From Saccharicrinis sp963666825 (GTDB taxonomy: Bacteria; Bacteroidota; Bacteroidia; Bacteroidales; Marinilabiliaceae): DNA of 64,000 nt. A program made the translations under genes and the position numbers. The number at the start of each line of letters is the position of its first letter. The stretch's first letter is position 1. A model generated the notes under the pieces. That model saw only the letters and a program-made list of their open reading frames with translations. It did no database searches and was not told where the DNA came from. Shown in pieces: positions 45,835 to 56,036 of the stretch. The DNA is taken from positions 3,286,001 to 3,350,000 of the forward strand of contig OY763044.2 of NCBI GenBank assembly GCA_963666825.2, given 5' to 3'.

Positions 45835-46848
45835 TTACCAACTCAATCCGGAATAACGAGCTTTTTTATTTTTTTGAACCTCTGAACAAGGAACTGCTTT
45901 ATGTTTTAAGTTATTACAGATTACGTACTTTAAAACTAACTGATAGGCACTTCCAAAATCCATTTGAGCTCCGGTTAGTCCTAATTGCCACTCAACACCA
46001 AAGCTTATTCTATGATAGTTTACGCCAATGGTAGTTCCCAATCCAAGACTTTTCCCATATTCATTATCCATTGTTCTCCTGTAAGAGACCAACCCCCATA
46101 AAGCATAATTCGGATCCATAGTTGGAAATACACCTTTTAAAGTCAGATCTAACTTTCTATCGTTACTGGAATTCTGACGATACATAACGATGGGTTCTAC
46201 AAATATTCCGATAGAAGATATTTTATATAATGAACTAACAAATACATTGTAATCAGTAGGCAAATCAGGTTCATCATCTGATAAATACAATGGATTATTT
46301 TGATTGAGCATATTGGTTACAGAAAAACCAAGCTGATAGTCATTATACTTATACAAGATTCCACTACTGGTATTAAAACCCCATCCTGAATATATTCCTC
46401 CATTAATAACAGGATCTGATATTGCACTGGGGTAATTCATAAGATCACTTTCATCTATTTTACTTTGTTCTAAAGAAAATGCTAAACCAAATGACAATGA
46501 AGATATGGTGCGATGTGATTTCTTTAGCAATATCTCATAAGAAAAAGCCTGATGTAATCCAAACTCCTTCATATTTCCATTTCGATCATTATATATATAA
46601 CTCCCCATTCCAAGTCCTTGTGATAGTGGAGCCTGAAAATTTAATATTTGTGTTGTAGGTGATTCTTCCATCCCTAACCACTGATTTTGATAGAATGCAC
46701 TAAAGCTATAACAGTTTTTATCTGAACCTGCGCTGGCCGGGTTTAGCAAAAACATATCATACATATATAAATTTGTGATATAATATTTTTGCGCACCTGC
46801 CAACAAACAGATAAAAAACAAAATCGATAATGCGCTTATTCTTCTCAT
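45835..46848 (-). CDS. PorP/SprF-family outer-membrane protein (first copy)
   Basis: This 337-residue PorP/SprF protein follows the giant adhesin by 35 bases, the position of sprF after sprB in gliding bacteria. A signal peptide (about 1-19) precedes MYDMFLLNPASAGSDKN, FSAFYQNQWLGMEESP and LNFQAPLSQGLGMG, which define the family. By analogy it is needed for export or attachment of the adhesin upstream. It differs clearly from the second copy at 43870-44859, so the two are not a recent duplication. Confidence 0.88.
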   Translation of the reverse strand: MRRISALSILFFICLLAGAQKYYITNLYMYDMFLLNPASAGSDKNCYSFSAFYQNQWLGMEESPTTQILNFQAPLSQGLGMGSYIYNDRNGNMKEFGLHQAFSYEILLKKSHRTISSLSFGLAFSLEQSKIDESDLMNYPSAISDPVINGGIYSGWGFNTSSGILYKYNDYQLGFSVTNMLNQNNPLYLSDDEPDLPTDYNVFVSSLYKISSIGIFVEPIVMYRQNSSNDRKLDLTLKGVFPTMDPNYALWGLVSYRRTMDNEYGKSLGLGTTIGVNYHRISFGVEWQLGLTGAQMDFGSAYQLVLKYVICNNLKHKAVPCSEVQKNKKARYSGLSW

Positions 46849-46883
46849 AGAATCCTATTCTATCTTTCAAAAACTACAGTTAC

Positions 46884-49800
46884 TTATCGCTTTAATGTTA
46901 TATGCCCCTTTAAAATCTTTCTGGTATTTGCCAGTTCAATAACATACCAATAATCATCTGTAGGGACAGGTTTTCCTAAATACCTACCATCCCAACCAGG
47001 ATCTGAACCAAAATACTTAATCAACAATTTTCCATAACGATTATAAATCTTAATTACACTATCCGGAAATTTATCAATACCGTCAATCTCCCATCTATCG
47101 TTAGAGCCATCTCCATTGGGCGTAAAAAACGGAGGAATAACAACATCTAACATACTCTCCAAATCAACAGTAACTATTGCATTACACCCATTGGCATCTG
47201 TTACATAAATATCGTGCGATCCGTTTTTCAGATTTCTAAATACATTTTCTGATTGAAGATCTGACTCATCTAAGGCATAAGAATAAGGTTCCGTTCCATT
47301 TGCAGCAAAAACCACTAATTGTCCGTAAACTGTAGAATCTACAGAAGCTATTACCGGCACCTCCAGAAATACTAATTGAGCCGTATCCTGATAAATAAAA
47401 CAACCATCCGACACCTTAACTGAATACTCACCAGGTGTATCAACCTCTTTCAAAGAACTATCATCTCCATCATTCCACAAATAACTAATGAAACCACTTC
47501 CAATGTCAAATACATATTTTTCGGAAGCGCAAACACTTGTGTCTGAACATAAATCCAACTCAGGAATTTGTTTATATTTTACGGTCTGACTATCAAAACC
47601 GTTGCAACCATATTGATCGGTAACGATAACGGTGTTTACAGTATCCATTAAATCAGCGATAATCGATTGCGAGGTTGCTCCTGAATGCCATAAATATGAG
47701 CTGTATTTAGCTCCAGCATCTAGTTCCCAAATCTCTAAAGGACAAATAATCATATCCGGTCCAAGATCTACATCTGGAACTTCTCTCCATAAAACAGAAA
47801 CATTAGCTTTGGCCGAACACCCATTAACATCTGTCACCATAAGTGAATAATTGCCTTTTGAAGCTGAAATAGAAGAAATTCTTTGACCAGTACTCCATAA
47901 ATACTCCATTCCTGTTTCCTGAGGGCCAGATAATACGGCAGTTTCACCTGCACACACTGTATCATTTTGAAGTGTTAAATCAGGAATATCATGAATTACA
48001 ACATCAATATTTGAGGAGTTATAACAACCATATTCATCCCAAGCCTCAAGAATATAAGTTCCTGATTGATTTACTGTAATTTTATTCGTATTAAGATTTG
48101 CATCTCCATTCCACTGATACGTATATGCATTGCTATTTTCACCAATAGTTAATTCTGTTGTTTCACAAGCTTCAGGATCACCAAATATGGCAATTTTAGG
48201 TGACGGAATTAAATTAACATCAATCTTATCTTCATTAAAGCAACCATTAGAATCTTCAATTTGCAATTTATATGTCCCGGCTACGGAAATTTCCAGAGCC
48301 TCATTACTCAGTAATAATTCCTCTGAATCCGCATTTATACGATACCATTGATAACTAATTGCACTTGCTACAGGATTTTCCAATAATGTTGTATCGTTAG
48401 TACATATTTTAATTGGATCACCTAAGGTTAAAGATTGAGCCTCTACACTCCCTATTATAATGTTATCAGAAGCTTTACATCCAAATTCATCGACAACAGT
48501 CACTTTATAAGTTGAAGGATCACTCACAGTAAGCACTGCCGTTTGCCAGTCAGAATACTGCTCATTTTCATTATCATTCCAATACAAATATGCAAAAGCA
48601 GCACCCTCATCTGAATTATAATTAGCTACTTTAACACTAATAGTTTCGCCTTGACATAAGGTATTATCCTCATCTGACAAAGCTACAATTGGTAATCCGT
48701 GTTCAACGACCTCAATCTCCTTTGAAAAAACACAAGACCCCACGGTTGCTTCCAACTTATACAATCCGGATTTATTAATTCCATCAAGTATTGTTTGATT
48801 ATCGAAAGCTGATAAATGGGATACACCATCATACCAAGTATAAGAGTCATAACCATTGGAAGCCACAATATTAATTTCCTGCCCTATACAAAGATCCTCC
48901 GTCACTTTCAATTCAGGTGGTGCAGCAGTATAAAAAGTCATTTTAACATTATCCGAAACTGCACAACCATTGATATCTTTTGCTTCAACATAATACACTC
49001 CACTATTTAAAAGCTGTGCATCTTGAATAACACAAACGTTCTCTTCTTCAGGATTAATTGAGACATATGCACCAGGATTCGAAGCAGGCTCAAAACTCCA
49101 GTTATAGTTTGTATAATCATCATTTCCTACCAATTGAACAGAAACCCCCACACACTCATTTTTATCCTCCCCTAAATCTATATTCATTGGCTGGATATAA
49201 CTTAATGAAGCATCAGCTCTACCGGAGCAACCATTTGCATCTGTGACTTCTAACCAATAATTCCCTGCATTATTTAAGGTGATATTCTGTGTATTTTCAC
49301 CTGTACTCCAGTTATAAGATGTAAAACCCGTAGGACCATTTATTTCAACTAAAGTTCCTGAACAAGCCATTTTCTCCTCAAGTGATATTTCCGGTAAGGA
49401 ATGAACTGTAATATTTACATCTTCACTTATCATACAACCATCTGCCGTCCATCCCGTAATTGTGTAAATTCCACTAACACCAGGAACAATCCAATTCTGC
49501 GTTTCCACAGTATTTAAAATATCACCATTGAAAATCCATTCATACCTTACAAAATCAGACATATTAACCACACTACTACCGCTACAAACCTCTGTTTTAT
49601 TCAGTTGAATAGTTGGTATTGCATTTACAATTACACTTATGGAGTCATTTGCAACGCAACCTTTTTCATCAGTAACTGTGATACCTAATTTGATTTCACC
49701 AATGCTATTGGTTATAATTTGTGTTTGATTATCTCTATCGCCATTACTCCACAAATACGAACTATATCCCTCATCAACCGACACAGATAAGAGATCATCC

Positions 49801-52800
49801 TGACAAACCGAAACTTCATTAGCTAATAAATTAGGTTCAGGTAATTGAAAAACATCTACATAGTCATTTGCCATACATCCATACTCATCAACCACTGTTA
49901 CTGAATACCGTCCTTCATTTTCAACAGGAAAAGAAGCCGTTTTCCAATCACTATACTGAACACCCTCATTATTATTCCAATATAAATAGCCAAAACCACC
50001 ACCGTTAGATTCAAAGTTTTCAACCGTCAATACTGTTTCAACACCATTACAAAGCATTAAGTTTTCCGGTAATTGAACAAGTGGTAAACCATGACTTATA
50101 ACTTCTATTTCATTATTAATGATACATACTCCTTTGGTTGCCTCAACCCTGTATGTTCCAGCTACATCAATATTATTTAATTTCGATAGATTCGTGTAGT
50201 CAGGTTGCTCAATTCCATTCAGATACCAGTTATAAGAATCATAACCGGTTGTAGCTGTAATATCAATAGTTTCACCTTGACATAAATCTTTTGTAGTACT
50301 TAATAATGGAGGATTTACAGAGTAGAATGTCAGCTCAACCTCATCACTTACTGCACAACCATTTATATCTATTGCATTTACATGATATATTCCACTTTCA
50401 AGAACTGTAGAATTTATTATTTCATATTTATTAGTTGATGAAATGTTTTCACTTTCCAATGATGCTGAAGATGTAAATGTCCATTCCCAGGAATGATGCA
50501 GATCATCACCTAACAAAATAACAGAACTACCTATACAGTCTTCTTTATCTTCACCTAAGTCTATTGCAATGGGTTTAATAAAATTTACTCTTGCCTCATC
50601 ACTTGTTACGCATCCATTTGCATCTGTAACTTCCAATGCCACAGTGCCATCATTAATAAGTTCAATATCCTGGGATGTTTCACCTGTACTCCATAAATAT
50701 TTAATAAATCCCGAAGGACCATTAATTGTAATTGTTTCTCCTTCACATGCGCTCTGATCATCAATAGAAATAGTAGGAACTGCACTGATGGTTACATCAA
50801 TTTGATCCTGAGCAGAACAACCATTTGAATCCCATACCTGAAGTTGATATATTCCGGACTGATCAACAACAATTTGGTTTGAATTAAATCCGGGAGTCTC
50901 ATTCCATTCATAATTTAAATTACTGTTGGGAGATATGGCATATAAGGTAGTCTCACCACAAGCTTCTGTATCACCAACAATTTCAATTTGAGGTAGGGAA
51001 TTTTCATTAACTACAACCTGATCGGAAATATTACATCCATTAGCATCTGTAACCTTCAGTAAATAAGTTCCGGAATGCTCTACATTGAATGATGAATTCT
51101 GCAATAACAACTCTTCACTTGTAGCATTTAGTTGATACCACTGATAATTCTGAGCTCCTGCAACCGGATTTTCAAGAGTAATACCTGTATTCTTACAGAA
51201 ACTTCGAGGTAATCCTAACTCAATACTCTCCGGAATAAATGCAGAAACGCTTATTTGATCAGTAGCCTTACATCCGTAACTATCAACAGCTGTAACGGTA
51301 TAATCCCCTGACTCACATACTTCAAATCCAGAATTCTGCCAATCACTATATCTTAAATTTTCATTATTATTCCAATACAAATAATCCAGAGGAGCACCAT
51401 TCAATGAATTAAAACTTTCGACTTTTAATATTCCTGTATCACCCTGGCATATTGAAAAATCATCAGGTAAATCAACTGATGGCAAAGAATGACTTACAAC
51501 CTGAATTGCAGATTTTTTAACACACGCACCATACGTTGCCTCTACACTATAAATTCCTGACGCAGCAATATCCGCAAGCTGATTTAGATTGTCTGAAACT
51601 GCAATATGAGTTCCATCCTGATACCAGGTATACGTATCATAACCTTCTGAAGCAATAATATCCACCACTTCTCCTTCACATAAATTTTCTGTTAGAGTCA
51701 ATTCAGGAGGATTGGCCTGATACATGGTTATATTAACTTCATCAGAAACTGCACAACCGTTAACATCAGTGGCTTCTAATTGATAAGTCCCATTGTTAGA
51801 TACATCAGCACTTGATATTTCGCAAATATTGGGAACTTCCGGATTCAGATTTTCTATCGTTCCTTGATTTATCGAAGGCTTGAATGTCCAATTATAATTA
51901 CTAAAAGTAGCATCTGCTGATAATTGAATATCTACTCCTGCACATTCATCCATATCAGGACCTAAATCAATAGTAGCTGGTATATAATAAATTAAATCAG
52001 CCTCATCTCTTGCCTTACAACCATTTGAATCAGTTACTTCTAACCAGTATTTGGTAGCTGTATTCAACTCTATATTTTGAGATGTAGCACCTGTACTCCA
52101 TAAATAACCAGAAAAACCAGAAGGTCCGGAAACCGTTACTGATTCACCTTCACAAGCACCTATATCTTCAATACTAAATGCAGGCAATGAATAAACTATA
52201 ATATTAATATCTTTAGATACAAAGCAGCCATCCTTAGTCCAGGCATTAATAGTATATACTCCTGATTCCTGTGGAGTAATCCAGTTTTGTGAAGTATTAT
52301 CATTTAGTAATGCTCCATTAAACATCCACTCATATTGATAAAAAGAAGTTGTATTAACAATAGAAGTTCCCTTACACACTTCAGTTTTATCTAATACAAT
52401 TTCAGGAACAACATTTACGGTTATTTCAACAGAATCCTTTGTTGTACAACCAATATCATCCGTTACCTCAACTTTTAAATCGATTATTCCTGGTGAATTT
52501 GCCAGTACACTAGTTTGAGAATCGGAATCTCCATTACTCCATTCATACAAAGCATAGCTGTTATCAATAGAATAAAAAAGCTCCTCTCCCTGACAAACAG
52601 ATGTATCATTACCCAGCTCAACAACAGGCATTGAGAAATCAACTTTTAAACTATCGGACAAAAAGCAACCTCCAGCCTTTACTTCAGCCTCAACATAGTA
52701 TGTTCCTGATTCAGAAACTGTGAATATCCTATCTGTAGATAATATTCTATTTCCTGTTTCCACAGAATACCATTGATAGCTCTTCATTCCATCTTTAGCA

Positions 52801-54245
52801 GTTATTTCAATAACATCGCCCTTACAGGCCATCTCAGAACCGTCGAGATAGAATGAATTATACGATGAAAAATAACCAAAGCTGACACAACCCAACTCAT
52901 CTCCAGATCCATTCTCATCTAAAATACACAAATGAAAATTACCGGAAGTATTTTTTAAAATATATGGATTCCCGGTTGAAAGGTCATTCATATTTACAGC
53001 ACAACAAACCCACGATTCAGGACCTGTATCCTGGCCCGGAACTGTCTGCCAGCTATTTATATATTTCTTAAGATTTAACTCTTTCCCCTGATTATCATAC
53101 AAAATAAAAGATTTATTGTCTTTTCTTTTTACGACAATATTCACCCAAAAATCTCGGTTAAAAACTCTGGTAAAAGAAACACTTCGTGAACCATTACAGT
53201 TATAATTTGGAAGAACAGAACTCCCCAGCTCATTAGCTATACCCGTTGTAGTATTAACTAAACCTGTAACCTGATAGGCATAAACGTTTTTTGTTGCATA
53301 AATAAATAAAGCATGATCAGAAATATCAAATTCCGCTATCTCTCCTTTTTTTAATGCCTTTGTATTCTTTGTTGTATTATTTGTAAAAATCAGCGTATTA
53401 TCCTCAATAGCCATAACAAATACCTTTTGTACCGAATTTGTATTTTTATAACTATCAGGAGACTTACTTGTATTTATAGCAACATATTCAGTTCCAATAG
53501 CATTTACAGGTATTAGCTGATCCCCAATCAAATCACTCACAGTACTCTCAATATCCTCAATAACTGCATCATCAGATATTGTAACTGCAATTCGTTTATC
53601 TGCAGTAATCTCAGTCCCAGCAAGAGCTGCATTATTCGAAATATCTGCACACTCAATGCAATATGTTTGTCCTTTATCTAAAATTATCTCGAAGGATTCA
53701 TTTGCATTATGACCGGTAATATCTATAGAAGGGATAATCTCAATGGTTGTATTATCTTGTGTAGCTACTATGTCTGCCTTTTCGTTTGCATCATCATAAA
53801 CAGGATCGTTTCGATAAATATTTTGTGAGGGCACAAAAAACTTCTTACCCAAAGCATTACTTCCCTTTAGGATAAACTTTTCTGCATTATTCTGATTACT
53901 CACTTCATAATAAACAGAAATATCAGCATCAGAGAGAATACACAATCCTTTATTATTGATTGCATTTGAAGGAACATTTTCAATGTCATCTTTTTCTAAT
54001 TCAACACTAAACTGACTATTAGCTGAGACTGAAAATTGTTTTAAAACTCTATTATTCTGAGCAGGTAATATAACTTGAACATTAGCATTTGTATCAAACG
54101 CAGTAACTCTTAAAATTACCGGATCATCGCCAACTTCAATACAAACATCAGGTGCTACAAACCAAAATTCTTGATCAACCTGAGCATACAAACTAATACT
54201 TGCTAATATTAGTTGCATATATATAAGAAATACTGTTTTTTGCAT
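46884..54245 (-). CDS. Giant multi-Ig adhesin with gliding-motility C-terminal domain
   Basis: This 2453-residue surface protein has a signal peptide (1-21), an N-terminal region resembling IgGFc-binding domains (about 25-460) and about 24 Ig/PKD-like modules of 67-90 residues, each with a Cys near its start and an NGC- or DGC-type Cys near its end. An SprB-like repeat (about 2292-2361) and a type B sorting domain (TPNGDGSNDRWEI and GWDGRYLGKPVPTDDYWY) follow. The modules recur in a fixed order (see findings). It is the first gene of a cluster with PorP/SprF and is a probable client of SprA. It could serve gliding or surface attachment; no motility genes other than sprA are in view. Confidence 0.9.
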   Translation of the reverse strand: MQKTVFLIYMQLILASISLYAQVDQEFWFVAPDVCIEVGDDPVILRVTAFDTNANVQVILPAQNNRVLKQFSVSANSQFSVELEKDDIENVPSNAINNKGLCILSDADISVYYEVSNQNNAEKFILKGSNALGKKFFVPSQNIYRNDPVYDDANEKADIVATQDNTTIEIIPSIDITGHNANESFEIILDKGQTYCIECADISNNAALAGTEITADKRIAVTISDDAVIEDIESTVSDLIGDQLIPVNAIGTEYVAINTSKSPDSYKNTNSVQKVFVMAIEDNTLIFTNNTTKNTKALKKGEIAEFDISDHALFIYATKNVYAYQVTGLVNTTTGIANELGSSVLPNYNCNGSRSVSFTRVFNRDFWVNIVVKRKDNKSFILYDNQGKELNLKKYINSWQTVPGQDTGPESWVCCAVNMNDLSTGNPYILKNTSGNFHLCILDENGSGDELGCVSFGYFSSYNSFYLDGSEMACKGDVIEITAKDGMKSYQWYSVETGNRILSTDRIFTVSESGTYYVEAEVKAGGCFLSDSLKVDFSMPVVELGNDTSVCQGEELFYSIDNSYALYEWSNGDSDSQTSVLANSPGIIDLKVEVTDDIGCTTKDSVEITVNVVPEIVLDKTEVCKGTSIVNTTSFYQYEWMFNGALLNDNTSQNWITPQESGVYTINAWTKDGCFVSKDINIIVYSLPAFSIEDIGACEGESVTVSGPSGFSGYLWSTGATSQNIELNTATKYWLEVTDSNGCKARDEADLIYYIPATIDLGPDMDECAGVDIQLSADATFSNYNWTFKPSINQGTIENLNPEVPNICEISSADVSNNGTYQLEATDVNGCAVSDEVNITMYQANPPELTLTENLCEGEVVDIIASEGYDTYTWYQDGTHIAVSDNLNQLADIAASGIYSVEATYGACVKKSAIQVVSHSLPSVDLPDDFSICQGDTGILKVESFNSLNGAPLDYLYWNNNENLRYSDWQNSGFEVCESGDYTVTAVDSYGCKATDQISVSAFIPESIELGLPRSFCKNTGITLENPVAGAQNYQWYQLNATSEELLLQNSSFNVEHSGTYLLKVTDANGCNISDQVVVNENSLPQIEIVGDTEACGETTLYAISPNSNLNYEWNETPGFNSNQIVVDQSGIYQLQVWDSNGCSAQDQIDVTISAVPTISIDDQSACEGETITINGPSGFIKYLWSTGETSQDIELINDGTVALEVTDANGCVTSDEARVNFIKPIAIDLGEDKEDCIGSSVILLGDDLHHSWEWTFTSSASLESENISSTNKYEIINSTVLESGIYHVNAIDINGCAVSDEVELTFYSVNPPLLSTTKDLCQGETIDITATTGYDSYNWYLNGIEQPDYTNLSKLNNIDVAGTYRVEATKGVCIINNEIEVISHGLPLVQLPENLMLCNGVETVLTVENFESNGGGFGYLYWNNNEGVQYSDWKTASFPVENEGRYSVTVVDEYGCMANDYVDVFQLPEPNLLANEVSVCQDDLLSVSVDEGYSSYLWSNGDRDNQTQIITNSIGEIKLGITVTDEKGCVANDSISVIVNAIPTIQLNKTEVCSGSSVVNMSDFVRYEWIFNGDILNTVETQNWIVPGVSGIYTITGWTADGCMISEDVNITVHSLPEISLEEKMACSGTLVEINGPTGFTSYNWSTGENTQNITLNNAGNYWLEVTDANGCSGRADASLSYIQPMNIDLGEDKNECVGVSVQLVGNDDYTNYNWSFEPASNPGAYVSINPEEENVCVIQDAQLLNSGVYYVEAKDINGCAVSDNVKMTFYTAAPPELKVTEDLCIGQEINIVASNGYDSYTWYDGVSHLSAFDNQTILDGINKSGLYKLEATVGSCVFSKEIEVVEHGLPIVALSDEDNTLCQGETISVKVANYNSDEGAAFAYLYWNDNENEQYSDWQTAVLTVSDPSTYKVTVVDEFGCKASDNIIIGSVEAQSLTLGDPIKICTNDTTLLENPVASAISYQWYRINADSEELLLSNEALEISVAGTYKLQIEDSNGCFNEDKIDVNLIPSPKIAIFGDPEACETTELTIGENSNAYTYQWNGDANLNTNKITVNQSGTYILEAWDEYGCYNSSNIDVVIHDIPDLTLQNDTVCAGETAVLSGPQETGMEYLWSTGQRISSISASKGNYSLMVTDVNGCSAKANVSVLWREVPDVDLGPDMIICPLEIWELDAGAKYSSYLWHSGATSQSIIADLMDTVNTVIVTDQYGCNGFDSQTVKYKQIPELDLCSDTSVCASEKYVFDIGSGFISYLWNDGDDSSLKEVDTPGEYSVKVSDGCFIYQDTAQLVFLEVPVIASVDSTVYGQLVVFAANGTEPYSYALDESDLQSENVFRNLKNGSHDIYVTDANGCNAIVTVDLESMLDVVIPPFFTPNGDGSNDRWEIDGIDKFPDSVIKIYNRYGKLLIKYFGSDPGWDGRYLGKPVPTDDYWYVIELANTRKILKGHITLKR

Positions 54246-54748
54246 TTGTTTGGTTTTCTAATGACAACAGAAAACTTTCGCCTTACGACATTTATAAGCA
54301 GACTAATCCCAACAAGTGGAAACGGGGGCAAAAACATTATTACCTGTACACATTTTCAGCAAAAAATATTAGCTGACCGATTCTTATAAAAATCGCTTTT
54401 GCGTTGGTAACACTTTTTAACTTACGGCGATAAAACAGATATAGTTTCTTTAAAAAGCTTGTACAATGGGAGTTTTGGAAGTTTTCAAATACAAAAAACA
54501 TTAATTAGTCAACACATATATTTAGTTGACACAGAATTTTGGAACACTAATCATATTAAGAAAAAAATTGATAAAATCTGATTTTAGGTATATGTGTGAC
54601 TCCTGTAATTTCACGCATATTTGAGTAAACAATTCAATTTTCTCACTCGAGAATATCGCTTAAAAACAAAAAGTGCCTAACCATTTAATATGGCCAGACA
54701 CTTTTTTATATCTATGATTAAAAAATACTTTATTTTAGATAAAATACA
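54246..54748. other. Leader of the adhesin gene, no gene seen
   Basis: The 503-base gap contains the terminator at 54668-54706 and a short GTCAAC/GTTGAC inverted repeat (54508-54513, 54525-54530). No convincing TAnnTTTG promoter was found on the minus strand, so the adhesin promoter is unassigned. The leader could be long. Confidence 0.5.
54668..54706 (-). terminator. Terminator of the envelope operon
   Basis: AAAAAGTG/CACTTTTT outer arms and CCAT/ATGG inner arms form a hairpin with a few mismatches. The T run on the minus strand lies after it, downstream of the AsmA-like gene. Confidence 0.75.
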
Positions 54749-56032
54749 TTAATAATGAATCCCTTTAACCTGAGGATTTCCCAATGAACCTTTTACTTCC
54801 AATACAATATCATCTCCTTCCATAGGAAATTTGAAACCAAACATCTGTTCAATATTCTGTAAACTATTTTTCACTTCAGGATTTATGTCTGTGATAGTCA
54901 GATTCAAATTATTAATTTCAGACTCCTTAGGAAATGTATATTTCATATTTAAATCAGCTAACAAATTAGCCTTAAATACCGGCAATATTAGTTTTGTATC
55001 ATTAACTGTTAGTTTGCCATCTTTTAATTCTGAATTGACCAAAAACTCATTAATTTGTAAATCATCAGCAGTTAAACCAAACATTGACATTTGAGCATTC
55101 ATTTGAGTTTTTTGTGCTTCCGGTAATTCAAAATTGATTCCTTTAACATCAAAATGCAGGTCAAACTCAGGCTCCATTCCTTCCATAGGATTATCCTCTT
55201 GTCCAAAAATAAATTTACCAGACATATCATTATTAAATGACTCTATTGAATACTTAAATCCTGGTAGCATTGGATTTTCAACTGTTACTTTTCCTTTGCT
55301 ATGAGTGGTTGAGTTAAAAGCAATCATCTTAGGCTTAAAATCATCAGTATTTACGCCTTCATATTCCATATCAAAATCACCATCCATATCATAATCTGAA
55401 GTTAAAAACTCAAATTCACTTACTGTAATATGACTTGTTTCTGGATTAAAAAGGACTCTGCATGTTCCTGAAGTAATTTCTTTATCTGCATACATTGAGT
55501 ACATATTATATTTTCCCTGACTTAAAAAGCCCGGGTTCATTTTAAGTTTCTGTACATCAAAATACAACTCTTGTTTTTCAGTAGGTAACTGCTGCATTAT
55601 CTTTTCCTTATTAAACTGATCCAATGAACCAGAAAAATCCAGATTAAACTTTTCAGCTTCAAGCATGGCAATATCCTCACCTCCAAAAATATCTAACTCA
55701 TCAAACTTTAACTTTAAAGAGGTAAGCTTTTCAAGTTTCCCGTTTTGAGATAATTCAAGAGCCTCCTTATATTTCATATTAACACCTAATTTTTCAGCTG
55801 TAAATAATTGCTCATCATCTTTACTCTTTACATCCAGATTATAAAATGTAAATTCAGAAAATAGTGGATTCACCTTTATTTTTGAATAGGAAAATTCAAA
55901 GGGGAAAATTCCTTTATCTATACCTAACTTCAGATTATCATCTACTTTTTGGGCCAGCTGGAGTCCATAAACGAAATTTCCCAATAATGTTATCGCAATC
56001 AGCACTCCTACGGTAATAAAAATCTTCTTCAT
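54749..56032 (-). CDS. AsmA-like/DUF945-like membrane-anchored protein
   Basis: This 427-residue protein has one N-terminal helix (about 4-24, MKKIFITVGVLIAITLLGNF) and a long beta-rich body with repeating hydrophobic strands. It resembles AsmA-type or YdgA (DUF945) proteins that face the periplasm, but no diagnostic motif was seen, so the name is tentative. It is the last gene of a four-gene operon, 4 bases after the deacetylase. It ends VKGSLGNPQVKGIHY, a form common at the C terminus of AsmA-like proteins. Confidence 0.55.
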   Translation of the reverse strand: MKKIFITVGVLIAITLLGNFVYGLQLAQKVDDNLKLGIDKGIFPFEFSYSKIKVNPLFSEFTFYNLDVKSKDDEQLFTAEKLGVNMKYKEALELSQNGKLEKLTSLKLKFDELDIFGGEDIAMLEAEKFNLDFSGSLDQFNKEKIMQQLPTEKQELYFDVQKLKMNPGFLSQGKYNMYSMYADKEITSGTCRVLFNPETSHITVSEFEFLTSDYDMDGDFDMEYEGVNTDDFKPKMIAFNSTTHSKGKVTVENPMLPGFKYSIESFNNDMSGKFIFGQEDNPMEGMEPEFDLHFDVKGINFELPEAQKTQMNAQMSMFGLTADDLQINEFLVNSELKDGKLTVNDTKLILPVFKANLLADLNMKYTFPKESEINNLNLTITDINPEVKNSLQNIEQMFGFKFPMEGDDIVLEVKGSLGNPQVKGIHY

Positions 56033-56036
56033 TTGA

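Noticed and set aside
46884..54245. Possible assembly collapse or duplication artefact in the adhesin gene
   Set aside because: Recurring modules are clearly diverged from each other at DNA level and the reading frame is open throughout, so they are not recent copies.
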